Part shown: positions 44,259 to 53,142 of the stretch, in pieces
How positions within the stretch are numbered: the first letter of the stretch is position 1
How the letters are laid out: every line of letters begins with the position of its first letter
DNA from: DT-110 sp964342305
GTDB lineage: Bacteria > Bacteroidota > Bacteroidia > Chitinophagales > Saprospiraceae
NCBI GenBank assembly: GCA_964342305.1
Contig: CAYFGK010000006.1
Coordinates: forward strand, 38,242-102,241
Direction of reading: 5' to 3'
DNA length: 64,000 nucleotides
Translations under genes and position numbers: made by a program
Notes under the pieces: generated by a model
The model's database searches: none
What the model was told of the DNA's origin: nothing
Seen by the model: the letters and a program-made list of their open reading frames with translations, nothing else

Positions 44259-44420
44259 AACGTGAGGTTGGGCTCGAATGATTTCGTAAAATTCAGATAA
44301 TCAAGGCCCAACCTCCCGGTACAGAGTATTAGGTAGTAGGTAGAAAGACTTCCTTTAACCTCTATACCCTACACCCTATACCCTATACCAACTACTCTAT
44401 ACCCTTTACCTAATACCCCC
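44259..44420 (+). repeat. 180-bp interspersed element, copy C, with heptamer expansion
   Basis: AACGTGAGGTTGGGC (44259-44273), then GGCCCAACCTCCCGGTACAG and a GTAGTAGGTAGAAAGACTT block, match the first half of the copies at 11776, 26629 and 44979. The second half is replaced by ATACCCT-type 7-bp units (ACACCCT, ATACCCT) up to ~44410. It lies between the terminators of the 12-repeat gene and rplS. Confidence 0.7.
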
Positions 44421-44442
44421 CCTATTCTTATACCCACCGGAC

Positions 44443-44480
44443 AAAAGAAAACCGGCTGCCCCCAAAAGGAAGCAGCCGGA
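44443..44480 (-). terminator. Terminator after rplS
   Basis: On the minus strand CCGGCTGC (44472-44479) and GCAGCCGG (44452-44459) form a stem, followed by TTTTCTTTT toward 44443. It is ~35 bp after the rplS stop codon. Confidence 0.8.
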
Positions 44481-44513
44481 AGTGTGTGTTCAGGATCGTG
44501 CTGAAACAGCGCG

Positions 44514-44873
44514 TTAGTTGCTAATGCGCTTACGCTCTTTGATCCGGGATTTCTTACCAACCAGATCCCGCAGGTAATACAACTTGGCACGACGTACCTT
44601 ACCGCGCTTCAGAAGCTTGATCTCGGTGATATTGGGCGAAGTCATTGGGAAGATACGCTCCACGCCGATACCATTGGATACTTTACGTACCGTGAAAGTG
44701 CGGGTAGATCCTTCACCTTTGATCTGGATAACGTTGCCGCGGAAATCCTGGATCCGCTGCTTGTCACCCTCAACAATTCTATAGCTGACTACAATATTAT
44801 CGCCGGGACGAAAATCCGGAAAGTCTTTCTTTTCTGACAGCTGCTCGTGGACAAAATTAATTGCATCCATCAT
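44514..44873 (-). CDS. rplS: 50S ribosomal protein L19
   Basis: This 119-residue L19 has the family markers FRPGDNIVVSYRIVEG, RIQDFRGNVIQIKGEGS, TFTVRKVSNGIGVERIFP and RAKLYYLRDLVGKKSRIKE. L19 lies at the 30S-50S interface. It stands alone here, without the rpsP-rimM-trmD genes it accompanies in many bacteria, and has its own promoter box upstream and terminator downstream. Confidence 0.97.
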   Translation of the reverse strand: MMDAINFVHEQLSEKKDFPDFRPGDNIVVSYRIVEGDKQRIQDFRGNVIQIKGEGSTRTFTVRKVSNGIGVERIFPMTSPNITEIKLLKRGKVRRAKLYYLRDLVGKKSRIKERKRISN

Positions 44874-44912
44874 TCTATGGTTTAAAATGTGACTCGTCTT
44901 GTATTAGCCGTG

Positions 44913-44920
44913 CAAAGGTA
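44913..44920 (-). promoter_or_regulatory. Likely -7 box for rplS
   Basis: TACCTTTG on the minus strand, ~40 bp upstream of the rplS ATG, matches TAnnTTTG exactly. The -33 region is T/G-rich but no clean TTG at the usual spacing was found. Confidence 0.5.
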
Positions 44921-44978
44921 AGTGTTTTTTCCAAAAAAACCCAGCCCAAGTTTTAGAAGCTGATGGTTTATTAAAAAA

Positions 44979-45165
44979 AACGTGAGGTTGGGCACTGACA
45001 TATCAATAAAGTGATGATAGTCAAAGCCCAACCTCCCGGTATAGAGTAGAAGGTATAGGGTATCGGGGGTAAATCGTGTCTTATACCTGACACCCATTAC
45101 CAAATACAACGTGAGGTTTTGACATTCAGCTGTTTAGCAAAACACCTTAGCCCCAACCTCACGTA
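44979..45165 (+). repeat. 180-bp interspersed element, copy D (reference copy)
   Basis: A full copy of 187 bp. The left end is AACGTGAGGTTGGGC and the right end GCCCCAACCTCACGTA, so the termini form an inverted repeat of ~14 bp. Inside are GCCCAACCTCCCGGTATAG, TATACC words, an internal ACAACGTGAGGTTTT and an AGCTGTTTAGCAAA block. It ends 13 bp before the stop of the next minus-strand gene. No coding capacity is seen. Confidence 0.8.
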
Positions 45166-45178
45166 AAAAAACCGGGTG

Positions 45179-47449
45179 CTACCGAATCAGGGTCGCGAAT
45201 TGCTTGTACTCAAAGGGCTCTCCGCGCGGACCGTTAAAGGTCACCAATACAACGTAGACCCCTGCGGGTGCGTCCTGACCAGTATTAAAGGTGCGCCCGT
45301 TCCACCCGGTGAGTGGGTCAGTCGCTTCGAAGACCTTTTGTCCCCATCGGTTCCAGATGCTCATATTGAAGTTCCGGGCTCCCTTCATGATCCCTACGCC
45401 CACATACTCATCATTGACCGAATCGGCATTCGGACTAAACGCATTGGGCAGGAAGAAACGGACCTCCGGCCGTACATCGACCAGGCGGGCCAGGGTATCG
45501 ACACAACCCGACGGGTGCGTAACCCGCTGGGTAACCACGTACCGCCCGGTATCTGGAAAGGCAAAGGTCGGACTGCGTTCCCGGGAAGTACCAGCGCCCC
45601 CAAAGTCCCAATTCCAACTGTTGGCATCCTCCGATTCATCGAAAAAAGACACGCGGGAATCCAGGTTGGTCGGCACGTCGGGGGTGAAGCTAAAACCCGC
45701 CATAGGCGAAGGCGATACACGGATCAGATCCGGGAAGGTGGTATCCGTTTTACAGCCAATTGGCGAGGTGATAGCCACGTCGACCGTAAACAAGCCAGGA
45801 TCCGGGTAGGTATAGGTGGGGCTGATCACATTACTGGACCCTCCGTCGCCAAAATTCCACTCAATATCATAGGTGGAATCAATCGGGAATGATAAATTAT
45901 TGAAAAACACCCCCAGGGGCTGGCAACCATCGAAGGCACTGGGCGCCACCACAATCAGGTTGGGTACCGGGAAATAAGACACCTCCTGTATCGACGTAGC
46001 TTCGCATTGATTGGTATCACGTACGGTCAAAGATACCGGAATATCTCCCGGGCTTCGGTAAAGATGTTCAGGATTTTGCTGGTTTGAGGATTCTCCGTCA
46101 CCGAACGCCCATTCCCATCCCGTAATAAATTGACTGCCACTTTCCGACCGGTCGGTGAAGACCACCGGGTTCGCCTGACAAGTATCATATTCATAAGCGA
46201 AATCAGCCGTGATATCCGGGTAAATATTGACGGTGATCAAAGCCGTATCGCCACATTCCGTGTCGGGATTGAGGATGAGCGTGCCCGAATATTCCCCAAT
46301 GCCGGGGAACGACAAGGTAGGCTCCCATTCCCGGGAGGTGACTGTTTCACCCTCAATATCGAAGGACCACTCGTATTCCCGGATAAACCGTTCCTGGTAA
46401 CTTTGATTGATGAACGACACATCAGTGACACCACAGGAATTCACCTGGTACAACTGGTCTTCAAGCTCTTCATCCTCAATCAGCAAATCCTCTTCAATAT
46501 CCGCTACGACCTGTGGATCACAACTGGCCACGTTGAACTGGAAATCCCGGAAGGTCCGGCTCATAAGTACGCCATCCCGGAATTCACTCACGCAAACCCC
46601 GACCACGAATTGCCCCTGGACGGTGGGGGTTCCGGTGATCATTCCTGTATTCGGATTGATCTCAATGGTTGGCCGGCCGGCCAATGGCTTATCGAAGGTA
46701 TAGGCAGGTGCCCGAAAGGTTACTTGGCGGTACGGGGGCGGACAACCGGGTTGGGGGGCCGCTCCCTGGCAGGTGTTGACAATGTCGGCCCTTGTTCCAA
46801 ATGCACCACCACCGCCGCCATCCAGCGGTGCGCAAAATTCATAGACCAACTGATCCCCATCACTATCGATGGCGCTATGATCGAACATCAGGGGCTCATC
46901 CGCACAGATAATGGTGGGTGGGAATTGCTTAAAACGAGGGCTGGAATTACAAACAGCCTGTGCTTCGGGGGTAAGTTCAACGGTATAGGTCGATCCCTGG
47001 TCGCGCGGGTTGATGAGGTTACTGATGGTGACATTCCGGCAACAGCGCTGGTAGGTGATGTGGTAGGACTGTTCACTGACCGGAAGTTCGGCTTCCCAAA
47101 CGTAGGTCCCTTCCTCTACCCGCACGTCGGGAGGTATGAGGCAGGGATAGTCCGGTTTTTCCACCTCTACGATGGGCAACTGCAGGCGGGCCCGCACGAC
47201 AGCGTAGGCCGAGGCCTGGGTTAAGCCCGCACAACCGGTGGGGGGACAACGATAAATACCTATGACTACCTCCTGGTCCAATTCGGCACCGCCCTGCGTA
47301 TTCCCGTCGCGGTACACCTTCATCGTGAACCGGTAACGGCCATTGCCCAGGCATTCGTAGGTAATCCCTCCCCCGACAATGTGCAGGGCCAAGAGGTCCG
47401 AAAAAGGCAGTAACAAACAAAACAGTACAGGTAGTAGTCGCTTGAACAT
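45179..47449 (-). CDS. Secreted PKD-domain protein with T9SS type B C-terminus (paralogue 1)
   Basis: This 756-residue protein has a signal peptide (LLPVLFCLLLPFSDLLA), immediately followed by HIVGGGITYECLG, an N-terminal domain shared with its neighbour. Conserved QRCCRN and cysteine-rich stretches follow (residues ~60-290). Three PKD-like domains are marked by WAFGDGESSNQQNPEHLY, WNFGDGGSSNVISPTY and WNWDFGGAGTSRERSPTF. The C-terminal gliding-type domain is LPNAFSPNADSVNDEY, WNRWGQKVFEAT, GWNGRTFN. It is likely a surface protein involved in adhesion or motility. Confidence 0.86.
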   Translation of the reverse strand: MFKRLLPVLFCLLLPFSDLLALHIVGGGITYECLGNGRYRFTMKVYRDGNTQGGAELDQEVVIGIYRCPPTGCAGLTQASAYAVVRARLQLPIVEVEKPDYPCLIPPDVRVEEGTYVWEAELPVSEQSYHITYQRCCRNVTISNLINPRDQGSTYTVELTPEAQAVCNSSPRFKQFPPTIICADEPLMFDHSAIDSDGDQLVYEFCAPLDGGGGGAFGTRADIVNTCQGAAPQPGCPPPYRQVTFRAPAYTFDKPLAGRPTIEINPNTGMITGTPTVQGQFVVGVCVSEFRDGVLMSRTFRDFQFNVASCDPQVVADIEEDLLIEDEELEDQLYQVNSCGVTDVSFINQSYQERFIREYEWSFDIEGETVTSREWEPTLSFPGIGEYSGTLILNPDTECGDTALITVNIYPDITADFAYEYDTCQANPVVFTDRSESGSQFITGWEWAFGDGESSNQQNPEHLYRSPGDIPVSLTVRDTNQCEATSIQEVSYFPVPNLIVVAPSAFDGCQPLGVFFNNLSFPIDSTYDIEWNFGDGGSSNVISPTYTYPDPGLFTVDVAITSPIGCKTDTTFPDLIRVSPSPMAGFSFTPDVPTNLDSRVSFFDESEDANSWNWDFGGAGTSRERSPTFAFPDTGRYVVTQRVTHPSGCVDTLARLVDVRPEVRFFLPNAFSPNADSVNDEYVGVGIMKGARNFNMSIWNRWGQKVFEATDPLTGWNGRTFNTGQDAPAGVYVVLVTFNGPRGEPFEYKQFATLIR

Positions 47450-47490
47450 AAGTATTGTGGGTATTCTTTTGCCGAAAGGCTAAAACCAGC

Positions 47491-49743
47491 CTATCTGACC
47501 AAATTTACAAGACCTTTCTTTTGAATGCGATCCCCTTCCGGTCCTAAAAAAGTCATGTAATAGACATAAGCACCTTGAGGAAGCGGTTCGCCCGTACTCA
47601 GATGGGTACCATCCCACCCCTGATTCGGGTCCCGAGTGTAAAAGATACGATCTCCCCAGCGGGTAAAGACCGCAAATTCAAAATCTTCCAGTCCGCCGCC
47701 GGGTCCGAAACCCCGAAATACATCATTGCGCCCGTCGTTGTTAGGCGAAAAGGCGTTGGGTACATAATAAGCAACTACGGGCAAAATGCTAAGCACCTGG
47801 CTCACCGAATCGGTACAACCGTTGCTACTACCCACCGTAAGTACGATCCGGAAGCTCCCCGAATCGGGAAAGGTAAAACTCGGCGCTTCCTCCATAGAAG
47901 TTCCCAGACCGCCAAAATTCCAGGAATACGAATCCCCACCCTCACTGGTGTTGGCGAAGTCAACGGTGCTGTTCAGCGTAGTGGGGGGATCCGGCGAATA
48001 GGTGAACCCTGCCGTGGGCGCTTCCCGCACCGTAATGGGGTTGGCAAGGGTAGCAGATACCTGGCAACCATTGGGCGCACTGACCTGAAGTGAAGGCGTA
48101 TAGGTTCCCGGCGAGTAGGTATAGACCGGACTTGGATCAGTACGGACCGAACCATCGCCCAGGTCCCAGGTAATAGTATAATCAGTGGTCAGTGGGGGCA
48201 GATCAGATGATAAGGTGGTCTCTTCCGGCAAGCAAACATCCATTGAGGATACGGCAATGGAGGTCGTGGCCGGTAAGGGATAGTAATCGATCGTCTGAAT
48301 GGTGGAATCTACACAGCCATTGTCGTCCGATATTACCAGCGTGACCTGGCGCGTTCCGGCCGTTGCGTAGGTATGGGAAGGATCGGCTTCAGAACTGGTG
48401 GATCCGTCACCAAAATCCCAGGCATAGGTCGGATTCGAAGCTACCTGAGATTGATTGGTAAACGAAATAGCCCCTTCATCACATCCCGGATCAACGAAGG
48501 TAAAATCCGCCGCCAGGCTCGACAGCACATTTACGGAAACCTGAGCAGAATCCATACATCCGGTGGTTGTAGCCACCAGCAACTGCCCGGTATAGGTACC
48601 GGCATCGGGAAAACTGACGACCGGACTCCACTCCTCGTATACGCGGGTATTGCCGTCAACCTCAAATTCCCAGCGGAAGGATTCCACATTCTCCTGTCCC
48701 TGACTCTGATTATCGATGGTGATATTCCCGGCGCTACAGCTATTCAGCACGAATGTACCATCGGGGGCTACCTCGTCGCTAGAAATATCAATGGTAATGG
48801 GACGCTCACATTCCGTTACCAGAAACTGAAAGTCGCGCCGTACTTCCGACAACAAAACATTATTAGCATCGTACTCCGCGACACAAACCGTGACTACAAA
48901 TTGACCGCTCTGCATGGGTACACCGGTGATCAACCCCGTATTCTCGTCAATCTGGAAGTTGGAATTCTGGCCAAGCGGATTGTCGGCCGAATAGGTAGGC
49001 TGCACAAAGGAGACCTCCTCGAAGGGTGGCGGATTATCGGGGTCGGGCGCAATGCCGTCTTCCGCATCGGGGGTTTGGTTATTGGCGCCGCCACCCAGAT
49101 AGGGACTGCAAAAGCGATACTCGAGGCGGTGCCCGTCGGGGTCAGTAGCCGAATGATCAAACGCAAACTCCTCACCCGCACAGATAATAAAGGGCGGGAA
49201 TTCATTAAATACGGGACTGTTGTTGCTGGCCTGCTGAGCCTCGGGGGTAATATCGATCGTGTAGGTAGCCCCGGAGATACCCGGGTCATTGATGTTGGTC
49301 AGGGCTTCATTCCGGCAACAACGTTGATAAACGATGTGGTAGGGCTCATCCGAAACGGGTAACTCGATCTCAATAAAGGTATACAGCCCTTCTTCCACGC
49401 AAACATCGGGCGGAACCAGAACACATTCATTACCCGGGTTAGGATCTACGCTAGTAACCACCGGGGCTTCGAGGTATTGCGTGCGTACGAATTCACTGCC
49501 CCGGTAAATACTGACCGAAGCAGTTGTCGTGGAACCCGGCGAAGAGTCAAAAACATCGCCTGACCCCAGGCAATCACGGTAGATCTTCATATAGACCTGG
49601 TAGCGTTTGACCGTCGGATCACCATCAACCGGACCGAGGCATTCGTAGTAAATTTCCCCGCCAATAATATGCTTGGCCAGGACCGGGACACTTAAAAAAA
49701 AGAGTAATAGGGTCGAAGTAAGAGCGATTCGGAGTTCCTTCAC
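47491..49743 (-). CDS. Secreted PKD-domain protein with T9SS type B C-terminus (paralogue 2)
   Basis: The open frame reaches 49920, but that overlaps the divergent YrdC gene. A GTG at 49743 begins a proper signal peptide (VKELRIALTSTLLLFFLSVPVLA) directly before HIIGGEIYYECLG, and is preferred (750 residues). The architecture matches the neighbour: the cysteine-rich N-terminal domain with QRCCRNEAL, PKD-like domains (YAWDFGDGSTSSEADPSH, ITWDLGDGSVRTDPSP, YSWNFGGLGTSMEEAPSF), and a C-terminal gliding-type domain with VPNAFSPNNDGRNDVF and FTRWGDRIFY. It is 41 bp upstream of paralogue 1 in the same direction: a tandem duplication, likely co-transcribed. Confidence 0.84.
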   Translation of the reverse strand: MKELRIALTSTLLLFFLSVPVLAKHIIGGEIYYECLGPVDGDPTVKRYQVYMKIYRDCLGSGDVFDSSPGSTTTASVSIYRGSEFVRTQYLEAPVVTSVDPNPGNECVLVPPDVCVEEGLYTFIEIELPVSDEPYHIVYQRCCRNEALTNINDPGISGATYTIDITPEAQQASNNSPVFNEFPPFIICAGEEFAFDHSATDPDGHRLEYRFCSPYLGGGANNQTPDAEDGIAPDPDNPPPFEEVSFVQPTYSADNPLGQNSNFQIDENTGLITGVPMQSGQFVVTVCVAEYDANNVLLSEVRRDFQFLVTECERPITIDISSDEVAPDGTFVLNSCSAGNITIDNQSQGQENVESFRWEFEVDGNTRVYEEWSPVVSFPDAGTYTGQLLVATTTGCMDSAQVSVNVLSSLAADFTFVDPGCDEGAISFTNQSQVASNPTYAWDFGDGSTSSEADPSHTYATAGTRQVTLVISDDNGCVDSTIQTIDYYPLPATTSIAVSSMDVCLPEETTLSSDLPPLTTDYTITWDLGDGSVRTDPSPVYTYSPGTYTPSLQVSAPNGCQVSATLANPITVREAPTAGFTYSPDPPTTLNSTVDFANTSEGGDSYSWNFGGLGTSMEEAPSFTFPDSGSFRIVLTVGSSNGCTDSVSQVLSILPVVAYYVPNAFSPNNDGRNDVFRGFGPGGGLEDFEFAVFTRWGDRIFYTRDPNQGWDGTHLSTGEPLPQGAYVYYMTFLGPEGDRIQKKGLVNLVR

Positions 49744-49875
49744 AAGACTTTTTTTAGAAAAAACGAAAAAAAATGGGATTTCCGTACAGCGAATCCGCCA
49801 AATAAGGAATCTATCTACCAGCATACAACCACTTAAGTGTACATGCTGTTTGTTCACGACAACATACTGCATACT

Positions 49876-50469
49876 ATGACAACCTCGTTCTCGAACACCC
49901 CGTACCTGTCGGATAACCACCCCCAGGAAATTGCCGTTAAAGCGCTATTAGCGGAAAAGATGGTTTTATTGGCCACTGACACCGTTTGGAGTCTGACGGG
50001 TATGCTCCACAGCCAGGAAGCTGTTGAATGTGTACAACGTATCAGCCGTAAAGACTTAACCCCAGAATTCCTGTTTGCTTCCGTGGATCAACTCAAAGAA
50101 TACGTTCCACGACTGCATCCGCGTCTCGAAACACTTTTATTAGTGCACCAGCGCCCACTGACCCTTTTGGTGGAAGGCTACCGGAACATTCCGGAGTACG
50201 CCCATCAGGGACGGCAGCAAATTGCCGTGCGCGTCGTCCGGGATGCTTATTTAAAAGACCTGATCGAAGAAGTGGACGCTCCCCTGTTTACCACTCCTGC
50301 TTATACTGCTGAAGGTGCCATCGCCGGTCATTTCGGCCAGGTAAGCTCCGATATCCTGACCAAAATTGACTTTGTCGACAAACACCGACAAATGGAAACA
50401 GAAATGGGAACGCTTTCCGTTATGGCAATGATGGGTGAAAAAGGGGAGTTGGATTTTCTGCGGTCCTGA
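49876..50469 (+). CDS. YrdC/Sua5-like protein with degenerate motifs
   Basis: This 197-residue protein (start at 49876; an in-frame ATG at 49837 is possible) follows the YrdC fold order: VLLATDTVWSLTGM (compare PTDTVYGL), RPLTLLVEGY (compare PLTLIL), QIAVRVVRD (compare VGVRIP) and LFTTPAYTAEGA where TSAN-type residues are usual. The family makes threonylcarbamoyl-AMP for tRNA t6A. The ATP-binding Lys/Arg region, usually KxRP, is changed to ISRKDLTP, so enzymatic function is uncertain and this may be a paralogue of a true Sua5/TsaC. It converges with ctp, 7 bp apart. Confidence 0.72.
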   Translation: MTTSFSNTPYLSDNHPQEIAVKALLAEKMVLLATDTVWSLTGMLHSQEAVECVQRISRKDLTPEFLFASVDQLKEYVPRLHPRLETLLLVHQRPLTLLVEGYRNIPEYAHQGRQQIAVRVVRDAYLKDLIEEVDAPLFTTPAYTAEGAIAGHFGQVSSDILTKIDFVDKHRQMETEMGTLSVMAMMGEKGELDFLRS

Positions 50470-50476
50470 AGACATC

Positions 50477-52138
50477 CTAGTGCTTTTCGAAAAGGGCCTG
50501 CTCTTTTAGTGGATTTGGCTGGCTGAGTACCTCCAGTGCTTTCGTGATCATCGGATCGGAAGTATGGATCACACTATAGTATCCTTCTTCTTCGAAGAGG
50601 TACCTGCCGATGCGTGCTTTAATGTATCGCTTCAGGTCCGTGCGATATGTAGCTGCAGTACCGGCGAGCTCTTTGTCTTTCTCTGCGACGAAGGCTACGA
50701 AATCCTGAAATACATTCTCGGAAATGCGATAGGAATCCCGGAACGACGCAAGTGTCCATTCCTGTAATCCGGGATTATCCGTTTCCAGATACCGGTAAAC
50801 GAAGTTGGGAACCATGGCCCGCAGCCCAGAAAATGCTTCCGTCATGAGGGTGGTATCCAGCGGCACAAAAATATCCGGAATGATACCACCACCACCGTAA
50901 ACGATACGGCCATTATTGGTGTAGAAACGGGTTGAGTCGTCGATGGGAATTTTATTCTCAGCGAAAAGTTCTCCGCTTTCGTATCGCTCCTGGAAATCAT
51001 TGCGATATGCATCCAGATTTTCGTAGGATTTTTGAATGGAGCGCCCACTTGGGGTATAGTACCGCGCTACCGTAAGCCGCAGGGCGGAACCATCGCTCAG
51101 GCGATACTGCTCCTGTACCAACCCTTTTCCGAAGGACCGCCGTCCGATGATCAATCCCCGATCCTGATCCTGAATGGCTCCGGCCAGGATTTCGGAAGCC
51201 GATGCACTTCCCTCATCGATCAGCACAACTACGTCGTCGATATCAAAAAAAGACCTTCCCGTACTTTCGTATTCCGAACGGCTGACGGCCCGGCCTTCGG
51301 TGTAGACGAGCAGCTCGCCATCAGTGGGAAACAGTTGGCTCAGAATATTGGTAGCTTTCTGGAGGTAGCCTCCGGGATTATGCCGCAAGTCGATGACCAG
51401 ATCTTCCATACCTTCCTCGTCGACCAGTTGTTCCATGGCTTCCAGAAACTCCTTATCGGTGGTGGCTGAAAACCGGCTGATCTTGATATAGCCCGTCCGG
51501 TCGCTCAACATATAGGATGCATCGACGCTCTGCAGGGGAATTTCATCACGGGTAATAGTAAAACGGCGAATGGATTTCTGATTTCCACGTAGTACACCAA
51601 TCGTTACATCCGTTCCCTTCTCTCCCTTCAGGAGGTTTATAACATCCTGGTTATCGAGATTCTTCCCGGCAATAACAGAGTCCTCCACTTCGACAATCTT
51701 ATCGCCGGCCATTACACCCATGGTTTCGGCTGGACCTCCTGAGATCGGAGCAACTACCACGACGGTATCGTCAACCATCATGAATTCCACACCAATACCC
51801 TCGAAGTTACCCTCGAGCTGTTCGGTAACCTGACGCAATTCCTCTTTAGAAATATAGGAAGAGTGAGGATCGAGTTGTTCCAGTATTGTTTGAATGGCCT
51901 CGTCGACCAATTTATCACGATCGACGGAATCGACATATTTAGCCTCGATATAGCGAAGCATTTCTTCGATCTTGGTCTGACCAGTGTAGGTTTCTTTCGG
52001 GGTGTTACCCGTCTCAAATAACACTGCCGACTGCCCCGTGGATAGGGTCATTCCAAGCAGAATACCAAAGATAAGAACTACCGCAAAGAGCAGGGGTAGT
52101 AAAACAGTAATTCGATTGTTCGGTCTTTGTCCAGGCAT
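50477..52138 (-). CDS. C-terminal processing protease, S41 family
   Basis: This 553-residue protease has an N-terminal membrane segment (VLLPLLFAVVLIFGILLG) and a helical cap. A PDZ domain (residues ~95-185, with NFEGIGVEF and PAETMGVMAGDKIV) precedes the tail-specific protease domain: LVIDLRHNPGGYL, the catalytic Ser in GSASASEI and the Lys in GRRSFGKGLVQ, the Ser/Lys dyad of this family. It processes C-terminal tails of periplasmic or envelope proteins. The ~120 residues after the protease domain form a helical extension common in Bacteroidota Ctp proteins. A possible -7 box lies ~215 bp upstream. Confidence 0.92.
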   Translation of the reverse strand: MPGQRPNNRITVLLPLLFAVVLIFGILLGMTLSTGQSAVLFETGNTPKETYTGQTKIEEMLRYIEAKYVDSVDRDKLVDEAIQTILEQLDPHSSYISKEELRQVTEQLEGNFEGIGVEFMMVDDTVVVVAPISGGPAETMGVMAGDKIVEVEDSVIAGKNLDNQDVINLLKGEKGTDVTIGVLRGNQKSIRRFTITRDEIPLQSVDASYMLSDRTGYIKISRFSATTDKEFLEAMEQLVDEEGMEDLVIDLRHNPGGYLQKATNILSQLFPTDGELLVYTEGRAVSRSEYESTGRSFFDIDDVVVLIDEGSASASEILAGAIQDQDRGLIIGRRSFGKGLVQEQYRLSDGSALRLTVARYYTPSGRSIQKSYENLDAYRNDFQERYESGELFAENKIPIDDSTRFYTNNGRIVYGGGGIIPDIFVPLDTTLMTEAFSGLRAMVPNFVYRYLETDNPGLQEWTLASFRDSYRISENVFQDFVAFVAEKDKELAGTAATYRTDLKRYIKARIGRYLFEEEGYYSVIHTSDPMITKALEVLSQPNPLKEQALFEKH

Positions 52139-52354
52139 CGCTTTCTTTGATCAACTTCAATTCCGGATTGCGGCGCAGTTTGTGTCTGCCCCGCCAGATT
52201 GTCGGGTAAGTACGCAGCGGAGTTTTGAGGAAAAAGCCTGCATCTACTATAATGAAGGAGCAATCCTGAGGCCTTTCACTTAACCTTTTTCCGTTTGCTT
52301 CCTTTACGCCCGGCATAAGGTACCAGTAGTACAAACATAAGCAATTTAATGTTG

Positions 52355-52362
52355 CAAAAGTA
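52355..52362 (-). promoter_or_regulatory. Possible -7 box upstream of the ctp gene
   Basis: TACTTTTG on the minus strand fits TAnnTTTG. It would leave a ~205-nt leader before ctp, in which no convincing gene was found. The -33 element is unclear. Confidence 0.35.
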
Positions 52363-52392
52363 TCTCCCTTTTTGCGTAAGCTAAATACAACA

Positions 52393-52482
52393 ACTGCGTC
52401 TTTTCGGAAATATACTCAACTCGAAGTGGTTTGGAGTCCCAGCACGAAGTATAGCGGAGCAAAAGCATTTCGTTGTCGGTAT
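52393..52482 (-). repeat. Hairpin element with flippable core, copy 1 (partial)
   Basis: On the minus strand: TACCGACAA, a 52-bp core bounded by CGAAATGC and CCACTTCG (core 52422-52473), then AGTTGAGTATAT. The core orientation relative to the flanks is the same as in copy 3 and opposite to copy 2. The right-hand hairpin module is missing. The remainder of 52139-52575 shows no credible gene; a copy of GCTTTCGCCAAAA lies at 52492. Confidence 0.7.
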
Positions 52483-52575
52483 ACTTTTTAGGCTTTCGCC
52501 AAAAAAAAGGAGCTTTCATTTGAAATATGATAGATTTACCCGTGTATTCTTCCACTTATTAAAAATTCAGAGCCA

Positions 52576-53052
52576 ATGGGAAAAACAGCTGACATCGACC
52601 ATCTCGACCGGCAGATACTGGCCTTGCTCATGCGCAACGCCAAAATGCCTTATACCGAAATTGCTAAAAAGCTCTTCGTTTCGGGAGGTACCATCCACGT
52701 CCGCATGAAAAAAATGGAGGAGGCAGGAATCGTTCGCGGCACCTATCTGGCCGTCGACCACCACAAACTCGGTTACGACATCTCAGCTTTTCTCGGTATT
52801 TATCTCGACAAAAGCTCCCTTTATCATCAGGTAGCCGACTCCCTCGAGCAAATACCGGAAATTGTCGATGCTCACTACACTACCGGGCTATACAACATAT
52901 TTGCCCGCATTGTATGCCGCGATACCAACCACCTGCGCAGTGTACTGCACGACAAGATCCAGAATATCGCCGGCATCCAGCGGACCGAAACCTTCATCTC
53001 ACTGGAGGAAAGCATTCATCGTCCGCTGGATATCGTGGAGGACGAGGATTGA
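52576..53052 (+). CDS. Lrp/AsnC family transcriptional regulator
   Basis: This 158-residue protein has an N-terminal HTH (LDRQILALLMRNAKMPYTEIAKKLFVSGGTIHVRMKKMEEAGI, residues ~9-52) and a C-terminal RAM ligand-binding domain (residues ~70-140). This fits Lrp/AsnC proteins that sense amino acids and act as octamers or dimers. The ligand and targets are unknown. It is divergent from ctp and converges on the GAPDH gene. Confidence 0.9.
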   Translation: MGKTADIDHLDRQILALLMRNAKMPYTEIAKKLFVSGGTIHVRMKKMEEAGIVRGTYLAVDHHKLGYDISAFLGIYLDKSSLYHQVADSLEQIPEIVDAHYTTGLYNIFARIVCRDTNHLRSVLHDKIQNIAGIQRTETFISLEESIHRPLDIVEDED

Positions 53053-53103
53053 AAGGAAGTCGAAAATCGGATACGAGCGCTAGCGACTGATGGAATAAAT
53101 CGG

Positions 53104-53142
53104 ACCTCCAACCTCCAACCTCAAACCTCAAACCTCAAACCT
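53104..53142. repeat. Tandem array with 7-bp period beside the GAPDH stop
   Basis: ACCTCCA units followed by ACCTCAA units, about five in all, with the same consensus as the array at 17361-17417. It abuts the stop codon of the minus-strand GAPDH gene. Confidence 0.8.

Noticed and set aside
52014..52334. 106-codon minus-strand frame upstream of and overlapping ctp
   Set aside because: No recognisable similarity; it overlaps the ctp start, and the frame has no signal-peptide or domain features. A degenerate rnpA was considered, as that gene often neighbours ctp in this phylum, but its RNA-binding motif was not found.
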